Counted from the first letter of the stretch, positions 1 to 5,655 are shown. The stretch: DNA of 5,655 nucleotides from Opitutaceae bacterium (GCA_009919985.1 RGAX01000182.1:1-5655), one strand, 5' to 3'. The notes: generated by a model not told the origin, from the sequence alone. A program made the numbers and translations.

Positions 1-639
1 TGCGGCACCGATCACATCCTCGCCACCACCAAGCTCGATGCGACCTTCCACGGAGTGGCCGCGCACGCCGGGGTCGATCCTCACCTCGGCCGTAACGCCC
101 TCCTCGCTGCTGCCACCGCCACAGTCCAACTCCATGCCATCGCGCGCCACGGCGCCGGCGCCTCCCGGATCAACGTCGGGCTACTCGAAGGCGGCTCCGG
201 TCGCAATGTCATCGCCGACCGCGCTGTCCTGAAACTCGAAGTTCGAGGTGAGACCACGCCGATCTGCGCCTGGATGGCCGTCGAGGCCGAACGCATCCTG
301 CGCGCCACCGCCGCCCTACACGATGTTACCGTCTCAATCGAAAACATGGGCGAAGCCGGCAGCGCACCCTGCGACGAGGAGGCCCGCGCGATCGTCCGGT
401 GCGCCGCCGAAAAATCTGGGGCCACGCGTATCGTAGAATTTTCCCCACTCGGAGGCAGCGAAGACGCGACGCTCATGATGGACGCCGTCCAAGCCCGCGG
501 CGGCAAAGCTACCTACCTAATCGTGGGCACACCTCTTCCTGCTGGGCATCATCATCCACGTTTCGACATCGACGAGGCCGCCTTACCCAAGGCGGTTGCG
601 CTCCATGCCGCCATCGCCGTGGAGATTCTTGGCGGGTAG
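1..639 (+). CDS. M20D-family amidohydrolase, AbgA-like, 3' part only
   Basis: This is the C-terminal 212 residues of a zinc-type M20 peptidase; the reading frame is open to the left edge, so the start and the N-terminal metal-binding half are missing. The visible part begins in the lid/dimerisation domain (FHGVAAHAGVDPHLGRNALL, residues 16-35, with the conserved AHAG). It continues through SRINVGLLEGGSGRNVIAD and LEVRGET, typical of that domain, and returns to the catalytic domain with GGSEDATLMM (about 151-160). The C-terminal GHHHPRFDIDE (about 182-192) contains the His expected to be a metal ligand. The wording matches AbgA, the subunit A of p-aminobenzoyl-glutamate hydrolase, better than plain N-acyl amino acid hydrolases (from memory of the family). 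Expected role: cytosolic hydrolysis of an amide bond in an N-acylated or aroyl amino acid. Family is firm; the AbgA substrate is inference, and no AbgB partner is visible. It ends in TAG at 637-639, 9 bp before the convergent ATPase stop. Confidence 0.88.
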   Translation, partial: CGTDHILATTKLDATFHGVAAHAGVDPHLGRNALLAAATATVQLHAIARHGAGASRINVGLLEGGSGRNVIADRAVLKLEVRGETTPICAWMAVEAERILRATAALHDVTVSIENMGEAGSAPCDEEARAIVRCAAEKSGATRIVEFSPLGGSEDATLMMDAVQARGGKATYLIVGTPLPAGHHHPRFDIDEAALPKAVALHAAIAVEILGG

Positions 640-648
640 GAATCGAAC

Positions 649-1869
649 TCACGCCCACAACGCCGAAATCGGCGCCGCAAACAACCGGTCGCCAAACGGC
701 ACGATCTGATCGTGGTCATAAAGCACGAAGCCGCCGGCAAAGCGTTTGCCTGCCGCCGCCGCCAGTTTGCGCAGTCCACCGAAATCGGCCGATCCCACCG
801 TCGCCGCCGCTTTCACCTCAAGGCCGATGAGTCGACCTTCAGAGTTCTCAATCACGACATCGACTTCGTTCTGCTCTTTGTCGCGGAAATGGAAAAACTC
901 GAACGGCTCGTCTTCCCAGCTCGCGAGTTTCAGCGCTTCGGCCAACACAAAGGTCTCCAGCAGGGCGCCAAATAAGCCACGGTCGGCCGCGATTTTTTCC
1001 GCCGTAAGCCCACGCAAAGAAGCGAGCAGGCCAGAGTCGAGAAAGGTAAGCTTGGGCGTCTTGATGAGTCGTTTTAGCTCGTTGGTGTACCACGGTGACA
1101 GCGTTCGAGTGAGAAAGAGCTGCTCGAAGAGTCCGACGTATTTTTGCGTCGTCACGTGCGAGAGTGCGAGCGGAGAGCCCAGCGAAGAATAGTTGATCAA
1201 CTGGCCGGAGTGATGCGCAAGCATCCGCAGCAGGCGCGGCATCTGCCCGAGTCGGTCGATCTGCGCGAGATCGCGCACATCACGCTGCACGATCGCGCGC
1301 ACGTAATCCAGGTGCCACTGTTGACGCCGCGCCGGGGTTACCCGCAGTAGTGCTTCGGGGTAACCACCCGCGAGCACGGTCCCCACGAGATCCGCCCCCA
1401 AGATATTCACACGCGGTTGCGGTACGCGACCCGCGAAGGCCTCAGTCAGAAAACGCGAGGGGGTGCCCCGTACTTCCGCAGGCGAAAGCGGCAGCAGGTC
1501 GAGCGTAGCCATGCGACCCGCCAGTGAATCCGCGACGCGGGGTAACAACATGAGATTGGCGGATCCGGTAAGTAAAAAGCGCCCAGGCCGTCGATCCTCA
1601 TCCACACTGCGCTTGATCGCCAACAGGACATCGGGCGCGCGCTGCACCTCGTCAATCACCGCGCGGTCAAGCCCTCGCACGAAGGCAACGGGATCGCGCC
1701 GCGCGGCATCAAGCGTGGTAGGGTCATCGAGTGTGAAGAACGGCCGAGCGTCACCGGCCAGCCCGCGCGCGAGCGTCGTCTTACCTGACTGCCGTGGACC
1801 GTTAATCAGCACCACCCGCGTGTCTGCCAAGGCGGCGGTGAGTTTTGCGCTGATAAAACGGGGATGCAT
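649..1869 (-). CDS. AAA-type ATPase with DUF4143 (PD-(D/E)XK-like) C-terminal domain
   Basis: A complete protein of 406 residues, the usual size for this family. Residues 24-32 (GPRQSGKTT) are the Walker A loop; 70-79 (AVIDEVQRAP) are Walker B with the D73-E74 pair; 99-106 (LLTGSANL) is a sensor-1-like strand; GGYPE is at 168-172. Residues about 220-260 (INYSSLG...VTTQKYVGLFEQLFL) resemble a winged helix-turn-helix. The C-terminal DUF4143 region has FRDKEQNEVDVVIE (328-341) followed by GLEVKAA (349-355); D337, E351 and K353 fit the PD-(D/E)XK nuclease-fold pattern. The cellular role of the family is not established: nucleic-acid binding or cleavage is inference from the fold. I chose ATG at 1869 because the family normally begins just before the HPRF/I...L segment. 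A TTG at 1947 would add 26 residues read through the 22-bp repeats. No clear Shine-Dalgarno is seen. It stands alone, convergent with the M20 gene and divergent from the PLP enzyme, and is probably accessory. Confidence 0.92.
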   Translation of the reverse strand: MHPRFISAKLTAALADTRVVLINGPRQSGKTTLARGLAGDARPFFTLDDPTTLDAARRDPVAFVRGLDRAVIDEVQRAPDVLLAIKRSVDEDRRPGRFLLTGSANLMLLPRVADSLAGRMATLDLLPLSPAEVRGTPSRFLTEAFAGRVPQPRVNILGADLVGTVLAGGYPEALLRVTPARRQQWHLDYVRAIVQRDVRDLAQIDRLGQMPRLLRMLAHHSGQLINYSSLGSPLALSHVTTQKYVGLFEQLFLTRTLSPWYTNELKRLIKTPKLTFLDSGLLASLRGLTAEKIAADRGLFGALLETFVLAEALKLASWEDEPFEFFHFRDKEQNEVDVVIENSEGRLIGLEVKAAATVGSADFGGLRKLAAAAGKRFAGGFVLYDHDQIVPFGDRLFAAPISALWA

Positions 1870-1894
1870 AACGATTTTTAAGATGAGAAAAAGC

Positions 1895-1915
1895 TTTGAC
1901 TGATTGAAAGTCAAA
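1895..1915. promoter_or_regulatory. Perfect 7-bp inverted repeat inside repeat unit 1
   Basis: TTTGACT (1895-1901) and AGTCAAA (1909-1915) are perfect inverted repeats separated by the 7-base GATTGAA. Units 2 and 3 keep the same arrangement with imperfect arms (TGACT/AGTAA and TGACC/AGTGA). The dyad could be a dimer binding site or a small hairpin in the ATPase leader. The arm at 1909-1915 also contains, on the minus strand, TTGACT, a good -35-like hexamer for the ATPase. No equally good -10 lies 17 bp downstream, so promoter assignment is weak. Confidence 0.4.
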
Positions 1916-1958
1916 TTCTGACTAATTGAAAGTAAAAGTCTGACCAATTGAAAGTGAA
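1897..1958. repeat. Three tandem 22-bp direct repeats upstream of the ATPase
   Basis: Three units begin at 1897, 1919 and 1941, each exactly 22 bp apart. They share TGAC, two variable-ish bases, then the invariant 9-mer ATTGAAAGT (1903-1911, 1925-1933, 1947-1955). Over the first 15 positions of the unit (TGACTGATTGAAAGT, TGACTAATTGAAAGT, TGACCAATTGAAAGT) 13 are identical in all three. The block is AT-rich in a GC-rich region and lies 27 bp upstream of the ATPase ATG and 63 bp upstream of the PLP-enzyme ATG. A 22-bp period puts every copy on nearly the same face of the helix, as expected for cooperative protein binding. It is not a multiple of three, so it is not a coding repeat. An operator or iteron-like function is inference. 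Confidence 0.85.
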
Positions 1959-1986
1959 GCCGGCCGATATTTCGTTTTCCAGTCGG

Positions 1987-1992
1987 TACAAT
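1987..1992 (+). promoter_or_regulatory. Possible -10 element for the PLP enzyme gene
   Basis: TACAAT matches the sigma-70 -10 consensus in five of six bases and ends 29 bp before the ATG at 2022, which would give a leader of roughly 20 bases. No recognisable -35 hexamer is at the right spacing; the nearest TTGAAA (1948-1953) is in repeat unit 3 and too far upstream. If this promoter is real, the 22-bp repeats lie directly upstream of it and could control both divergent genes. Confidence 0.25.
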
Positions 1993-2021
1993 TTTGAGTT
2001 AACTGAGTGCACTTTCCCTTC

Positions 2022-2978
2022 ATGAACACCACGCTCACCCTCGCAGATATTCGCGCTGCGCACGCGCGGATCGCAGATAAAATCCACCGTACGCCTGTGC
2101 TTACGAGTGCCACGCTCGATGCGCTCTGCGGCGGTCATCTTTTTTTTAAGTGCGAAAATTTCCAAAAAATCGGCGCGTTTAAAGCCCGCGGCGCTGTTAA
2201 CGCCGTGTTCTCGCTCACCGACGCCGAAGCCGCGGCCGGAGTCGCCACCCATTCCTCTGGTAATCACGCCGCCGCGCTCGCCCGGGCCGCACGTCTGCGC
2301 GGCATCGCCGCGCACATTGTGATGCCGTCCAACGCGCCGAAAGCCAAAGTCGATTCCGTGCGCCGCAACGGCGGCCGCATCATTTTCTGCGAGCCTAACG
2401 TCGTCGCTCGAGAAAGCGCTTGCGCCCAAGTCATCGCCGAAACGGGCGCGCGTCTCATCCATCCTTACAACGACTACGCCGTCATGGCCGGCCAAGGCAC
2501 GGCGAGCCTCGAGTTACTCGAACAAGCGCCCGCACTCGATCTGATCCTAGCACCCGTCGGCGGCGGAGGTTTGCTCTGCGGTACCGCAGTCGCCGCCAAG
2601 GGTGTGTGCCCCGGTATCCGCGTGATCGCCACGGAACCCGCCGCCGCCGATGACGCCGCGCGCTCGTTCGCCGCCGGCAAAATCATGCCCCTCGCGCCCA
2701 CGCTCACCATCGCCGACGGCCTACGCACGACGCTCGGCGAACGCAATTTCCCGCTCATCCAACAACACGTCGACGGCATCGTGACGGTTTCCGAAGAAAG
2801 CATCGTTGAGGCGATGCGCCGCATCTGGGAAGTGCTCAAGATCATCATCGAGCCGAGTTGCGCCGTGCCCTACGCAGCGATTATGGAAAAAAAGATCGAG
2901 GTCACCGGCAAACGCGTCGGCTTGATCCTCACCGGCGGCAACGTCGATCTCGACCTATTGCCGTGGTTGAAACCTTAA
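2022..2978 (+). CDS. PLP-dependent serine racemase / threonine (hydroxyaspartate) dehydratase family enzyme
   Basis: A complete fold-type II PLP enzyme of 318 residues, the length of serine racemases and short catabolic threonine dehydratases, with no C-terminal ACT regulatory domain. FFKCENFQKIGAFKARGA (41-58) carries the PLP Schiff-base lysine K54. SSGNH (78-82) includes S79, equivalent to the re-face catalytic Ser of serine racemase. The tetraglycine phosphate loop is 180-183 and TGGN is 304-307. E205, A209 and D211 in ATEPAAADDAARSF match the divalent-metal site of serine racemase, favouring the racemase/threo-3-hydroxyaspartate ammonia-lyase branch. Likely reactions are deamination of L-serine, L-threonine or 3-hydroxyaspartate, and/or serine racemisation, in the cytosol; sequence alone does not choose. 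I prefer ATG 2022 over GTG 2007, which would add only five residues; neither has a strong ribosome-binding site. It converges with the cytochrome gene, leaving 30 bp between stops. Confidence 0.94.
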   Translation: MNTTLTLADIRAAHARIADKIHRTPVLTSATLDALCGGHLFFKCENFQKIGAFKARGAVNAVFSLTDAEAAAGVATHSSGNHAAALARAARLRGIAAHIVMPSNAPKAKVDSVRRNGGRIIFCEPNVVARESACAQVIAETGARLIHPYNDYAVMAGQGTASLELLEQAPALDLILAPVGGGGLLCGTAVAAKGVCPGIRVIATEPAAADDAARSFAAGKIMPLAPTLTIADGLRTTLGERNFPLIQQHVDGIVTVSEESIVEAMRRIWEVLKIIIEPSCAVPYAAIMEKKIEVTGKRVGLILTGGNVDLDLLPWLKP

Positions 2979-3008
2979 ACGGAAGCGCCTGCCAGCAAGC
3001 GCACGTCC

Positions 3009-3962
3009 TCACTTTCGCTGGAAGAGATCGCTCTGCACGAGGCCGTGAATGAGCGCACGCACGCCGTAGTCGTGCGATTTCGCGCCGACGATGATCTGCT
3101 CAATCGTGGCACGATCACTGAAACGCACCGGGGCACCCGTCGCGTAAATCGCAAGTTGGCGCGTGAGGTTACGTGCGAGCATCACGTCTTCTTGGCGCAA
3201 GAGATTTTTAAAGTCTCGGATGTCTTTAAACGATCGCCCATCAGGTAGTTCGCCCGCGGCGTCCACGGGGAGGCCGAAATGAAACTCAAACGCATGGCCA
3301 TTTTTGCCGCGGCCAAGTTCCGCTTTTTTTGTTTCATCGATGGCGCGGTACCGATCACGCCAGCCGCCCATCACGTCAAAATTTTCCAAGGCAAAACCGG
3401 GTGGGTCCATTTTGCTGTGACAGGAGGCGCAACTGGTGTCGGCGCGGTGTTTCTCGAGTTGCTGACGGATAGTGACGGCGCCACGAATGTCGGGTTCAAC
3501 GGCGGCGACCGGTGGGGGTGGCGGAATGTCGATGCCGAGGATGCGCTCGACGATCCATTTGCCGCGGAGCACCGGGGAGGTGGTGGTACCGTTGGCGGTG
3601 ATTTTCAAAACGCTGGCCTGCGTCATGAAACCGCCGCGCGGGCTATCGGGCGGGAGCGTAACGCGGCGCATAGCGGCGCCCTTCACGTCATTAATACCGT
3701 AGTGCGTCGCAAGGCGTTCGTTAAGATAGGTGTAATCAGCGGCGACGATGCCGCGGGCGGGTTGATCGGCGCGGATCATTTCTTCAAACGTGAGGCGGGT
3801 CTCGGCGACAGCGGCCTCCGCCAGCGAGTCATCGAGGTAGTAATCGTTATACAGCGTGGTCGAGGGCGTGGAGTCTTCGATTTTACGCAGATCAATCCAG
3901 TAATCCAGAAACGCGTCGCGGAAGCGTTGTGCTTTGGCATCAGCGAGGAGTCGCTCGGTGGC
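3009..3962 (-). CDS. C-terminal fragment of the same cytochrome (DUF1592 end, DUF1588, DUF1585)
   Basis: Read from about 3962, this frame gives ATERLLADAKAQRFRDAFLD and then YWIDLRKIEDSTPSTTLYND, the second half of DUF1592. An ATG at 3779 (MIRADQPARGIVAADYTYLN) lies inside that domain and is probably not a real start. DUF1588 follows with RRVTLPPDSPRGGFMTQASV, the TSPVLRGKWIVERIL segment and IPPPPP. It ends in the second haem site TSCASCHSKMDPPGFALENF, with CASCH at 3417-3431. DUF1585 closes the protein (LPDGRSFKDIRDFKNLL to SDLFQRK). Everything after the junction looks well conserved, with no further stops, so the break is recent or artefactual. Without the upstream frame this piece has no signal peptide and would not be exported. 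Confidence 0.75.
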   Translation of the reverse strand, partial: ATERLLADAKAQRFRDAFLDYWIDLRKIEDSTPSTTLYNDYYLDDSLAEAAVAETRLTFEEMIRADQPARGIVAADYTYLNERLATHYGINDVKGAAMRRVTLPPDSPRGGFMTQASVLKITANGTTTSPVLRGKWIVERILGIDIPPPPPVAAVEPDIRGAVTIRQQLEKHRADTSCASCHSKMDPPGFALENFDVMGGWRDRYRAIDETKKAELGRGKNGHAFEFHFGLPVDAAGELPDGRSFKDIRDFKNLLRQEDVMLARNLTRQLAIYATGAPVRFSDRATIEQIIVGAKSHDYGVRALIHGLVQSDLFQRK

Positions 3963-5655
3963 GGAGAATTCCAGAGAAAAAGTGCGAGACGGGTCGCGAG
4001 CGCAGTGTCGTCGAGCCGGCCCGGTTTCTCGTCGAGAAACACAAATCCCGGCGAGGCGAGGACCGCGGTGTAAGTTGCCACCATCGCTTCGGCAAAACTC
4101 AAACCGGCGCTTTGGCGTTCGTCGAAGAGCGCAAGGAAACGAGCGAGGTCGGCCTCGGCGACGGGGTAACGGTACGCGCGATCGAGGAAACCACGCAGTA
4201 AGCGGGCCGCGTCGCGGTGTGGATCGGTTGTAACGATCTCAACGCGGGTTTCTTCGAGGGGTTCGACGCGTTGGCCGGCTTGGCGGCCGCCTTCACGGCG
4301 GTCACCGCGCGCGGTGATCGGCAGAGCCAGCCCGGAGGCGCGGTTCGGAGATTTTTTTAGCGGCAGCTCTCCAAAAAGCAGGCGGTAACCGGCGGTGGTG
4401 TCAGCGTCGTAGAGCGGGCCTTCGACTTCCATCCAGCGGAAGGCAACACTGGGCACACCCGCGGTTGTCATGAGTGGGTTGCGGAAATTTTCTGGGCGCG
4501 AGCGGTAAAACCGCGAGGCATCGGGAACGAGCGTCTCGTTGGCCAGCAACCAAACCTCACCGACATCGTGCGTGGCGGGCTCGGGCGTGAGGTCGAACTC
4601 GCCGAGGCGGCGATTAGGAACCCCGTTGCGGGTGTATACGGTGATGGGCTCGATAGTACGACCCGGTGAGAGGCGATCGTAGTCGGGCGTATTTAAATTG
4701 GGCGGACGAATTTTTCCGACGGTGTCCGTGGAGTGAGAAAAGCTCTTGGTCACGCCGCCGGGTGCGGCCCACATCGTGTAACCATTGAAACGAATTCGGT
4801 AGCGACCCGCGACGGGCGCACGAAATCCGTCCCAGCGGTACGTGAAGCCGGTGACGTAATTACTCGAAACCCAACCCACCGCCTCACGGTCGCGCGTGGC
4901 TGGATCTTGCGCGCCGACCGTAAGTGGCGCCTCACTCATACGCACGGGGCGCTGCGGCTCGCGGTCGAGCAAGGGATACGTCATGCGGTCGGGCGAAGAA
5001 TTAAAAGGGTTGGGCGTGAACTTGCTCGTGAGCGTGCGTTGATCGCGCGCGTAGTGACGCACGTTGGTCGTGGGCGGGCGCACCAGTTGCACGGTGAGCG
5101 CCTGGCGAATCGCGTAGTCGGCGGCGGCCATGTAGCGGGCGAGATGGACGTGAGACACGTCGAGAGCGTCGCCGATTTTATTGTAGCGGTTAGATTCCCC
5201 GTCGTCGGGAAATTGGCCGCGGATCTGGAGCCAGGGAGCGTGGAGGAGATCGCGCAGGGCATTTTCGTATTCGTAGCCGTTGAGGCGGCGTTGGGTGGCG
5301 CGACCTTCGCGGGCGATTAACTCGCGGTCGTGGGTGCCGAGGGTTTCACGGAGCGCGGCGAGAAAAGCAGTAGTCTCGGTGGCGTCAGGACGTTTTTTTT
5401 CTTTCGGGGGCATTTCGCCGGCGCCGAGGCGGTCGTGAACTTTGACCCACGTCGAAAAATCCGTCGTGGCGGTGAGGTCAAGAGTCAGCGAGGTGAGATC
5501 GAGACGGCCCTTCTTGTCCTCGTCGTTGTGGCAGGACGAACAATACTTGTCGGTGTAATCGAGGAGCGCGGCCGGCAGGGCGGCGGCGTGGAGCACGGCC
5601 GGCAAGACGACGGTGAAAAAAATTCCGGTGATCCGGCGCGCCCAGCGGTCGCGCC
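3776..5655 (-). CDS. N-terminal fragment of the DUF1587/DUF1592-type cytochrome
   Basis: This frame carries the front of the protein. After a probable signal peptide (about 5560-5640) comes YCSSCHNDEDKKGRLDL, a PSCyt1-type haem site with CSSCH at 5528-5542, and EMPPKEKKRP, a typical post-haem motif. DUF1587 (RRLNGYEYENALRDLL onward) covers about 5096-5290. A middle region with WDGFRAPVAGRYRIRF and FRWMEVEGPLYD (about 4400-4830) is of the beta-rich type common between these domains. DUF1595 (HRDAARLLRGFLDRAYRYP onward) covers about 4031-4222, and DUF1592 starts at about 4010 with LATRLALFLWNSPP. From about 3960 the translation becomes PSDSSLMPKHNASATRFW and similar, which is out of frame. No ATG occurs in the 16 codons between the TTG at 5605 and the edge, so the true start is likely outside the window; TTG 5605 would cut into the signal peptide. 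Confidence 0.75.
   Translation of the reverse strand, partial: RDRWARRITGIFFTVVLPAVLHAAALPAALLDYTDKYCSSCHNDEDKKGRLDLTSLTLDLTATTDFSTWVKVHDRLGAGEMPPKEKKRPDATETTAFLAALRETLGTHDRELIAREGRATQRRLNGYEYENALRDLLHAPWLQIRGQFPDDGESNRYNKIGDALDVSHVHLARYMAAADYAIRQALTVQLVRPPTTNVRHYARDQRTLTSKFTPNPFNSSPDRMTYPLLDREPQRPVRMSEAPLTVGAQDPATRDREAVGWVSSNYVTGFTYRWDGFRAPVAGRYRIRFNGYTMWAAPGGVTKSFSHSTDTVGKIRPPNLNTPDYDRLSPGRTIEPITVYTRNGVPNRRLGEFDLTPEPATHDVGEVWLLANETLVPDASRFYRSRPENFRNPLMTTAGVPSVAFRWMEVEGPLYDADTTAGYRLLFGELPLKKSPNRASGLALPITARGDRREGGRQAGQRVEPLEETRVEIVTTDPHRDAARLLRGFLDRAYRYPVAEADLARFLALFDERQSAGLSFAEAMVATYTAVLASPGFVFLDEKPGRLDDTALATRLALFLWNSPPPSDSSLMPKHNASATRFWITGLICVKSKTPRPRPRCITITTSMTRWRRPLSPRPASRLKK

Larger units (their letters stand above)
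3009..5655 (-). pseudogene. Planctomycete-type c-type cytochrome (PSCyt1-DUF1587-1595-1592-1588-1585), frameshifted
   Basis: One ancestral gene is spread over two reading frames. The upstream frame (5655 to about 3960) ends at 3776 after a nonsense-looking tail. The next frame picks up normal family sequence at about 3962 and ends with TGA at 3009-3011. The coding 5' end is beyond the right edge: the frame is open to 5655, and the residues there look like a signal peptide (basic RDRWARR, then hydrophobic ITGIFFTVVLPAVLHAAA). Family members are exported proteins with two CxxCH haem sites; their function is poorly defined, and they are often encoded beside a DUF1552 protein. Both haem motifs remain here, at 5528-5542 and 3417-3431. 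The break falls inside DUF1592 and seems to include loss of about 20 residues, so a real deletion or an assembly error is more likely than programmed frameshifting. No DUF1552 gene follows at the 3' end. Confidence 0.8.

Noticed and set aside
81..506. 141-residue open frame on the minus strand
   Set aside because: It is antisense to clear M20 motifs and is rich in Ser/Ala/Arg, as expected of a shadow frame.
661..674. Terminator hairpin between the convergent M20 and ATPase genes
   Set aside because: CGCCG-AAAT-CGGCG forms a 5-bp stem, but it lies inside the ATPase coding sequence and has no T-tract on either side.
629..700. Functional tRNA gene on the minus strand
   Set aside because: T-stem mismatch, no U8, no D-arm and no 7-base anticodon loop; most of the span is the ATPase C-terminus.
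1870..1947. N-terminal extension of the ATPase starting at TTG 1947
   Set aside because: It would translate the 22-bp repeats into 26 residues unlike the family, and ATG 1869 gives the normal N-terminus.
1897..1958. CRISPR array
   Set aside because: The conserved part is about 15 bp with only about 7 bp between copies, so there is no room for spacers, and no cas gene is visible.
2139..2148. Run of eight T in the PLP-enzyme gene as a frameshift site
   Set aside because: The frame is intact and family-like on both sides (HLFFKCENF), so the run is simply CTT-TTT-TTT coding for L-F-F.
1911..2495. 194-residue open frame on the minus strand overlapping the PLP-enzyme gene
   Set aside because: It is antisense to a gene with every motif of its family in place, shows no recognisable domain, and is a product of high-GC coding.
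3957..3965. Programmed ribosomal frameshift in the cytochrome gene
   Set aside because: There is no slippery heptamer at the junction, and the apparent loss of about 20 residues is better explained by deletion or assembly error.
3279..4073. 264-residue open frame on the plus strand
   Set aside because: It lies opposite the haem-containing DUF1588/DUF1585 coding sequence; its Gly/Val/Arg-rich translation has no family character.
4733..5320. 195-residue open frame on the plus strand
   Set aside because: It is antisense to DUF1587 and the middle region of the cytochrome, with Arg/Val/Gly-biased shadow composition.

Overview
The window looks like a chromosomal piece of a GC-rich bacterium of the Planctomycetota-Verrucomicrobiota group. 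An Opitutaceae-like verrucomicrobium is my best guess. The main basis is the gene at the right, a planctomycete-type cytochrome built from PSCyt1, DUF1587, DUF1595, DUF1592, DUF1588 and DUF1585 domains, a family concentrated in Verrucomicrobiota, Planctomycetota and some Acidobacteriota. High GC and the amino-acid catabolic neighbours fit, but there is no rRNA or other phylogenetic marker here, so the assignment is inference.

Layout, left to right. (1) Positions 1-639 (+) hold the C-terminal 212 residues of an M20D metallopeptidase close to AbgA (p-aminobenzoyl-glutamate hydrolase subunit A). (2) Positions 649-1869 (-) encode a complete 406-residue ATPase with an AAA-type NTPase core, a winged-helix-like middle and a DUF4143/PD-(D/E)XK-like C-terminus; its stop lies 9 bp from the M20 stop, facing it. 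(3) Positions 1870-2021 are an AT-rich divergent intergenic region with three copies of a 22-bp direct repeat (1897-1958) and weak promoter-like hexamers. (4) Positions 2022-2978 (+) encode a complete 318-residue PLP fold-type II enzyme of the serine racemase / threonine dehydratase / hydroxyaspartate dehydratase group. (5) From 3009 to the right edge (-) lies the large c-type cytochrome gene. Its 5' end is outside the window, and it is broken by a frameshift, with apparent loss of about 20 residues, near 3957-3965.

The genes do not form an operon: orientations are +, -, +, -, with two tight convergent gene ends. The M20 hydrolase and the PLP enzyme are both plausible amino-acid or amide catabolism enzymes. 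The DUF4143 ATPase looks like a solitary accessory gene between them. The least explained structure is the 22-bp-periodic repeat cluster just upstream of the ATPase, which could be an operator or iteron-like site for the ATPase or another regulator. The second notable point is the disrupted cytochrome. I saw no convincing tRNA, rRNA, CRISPR array or insertion sequence.
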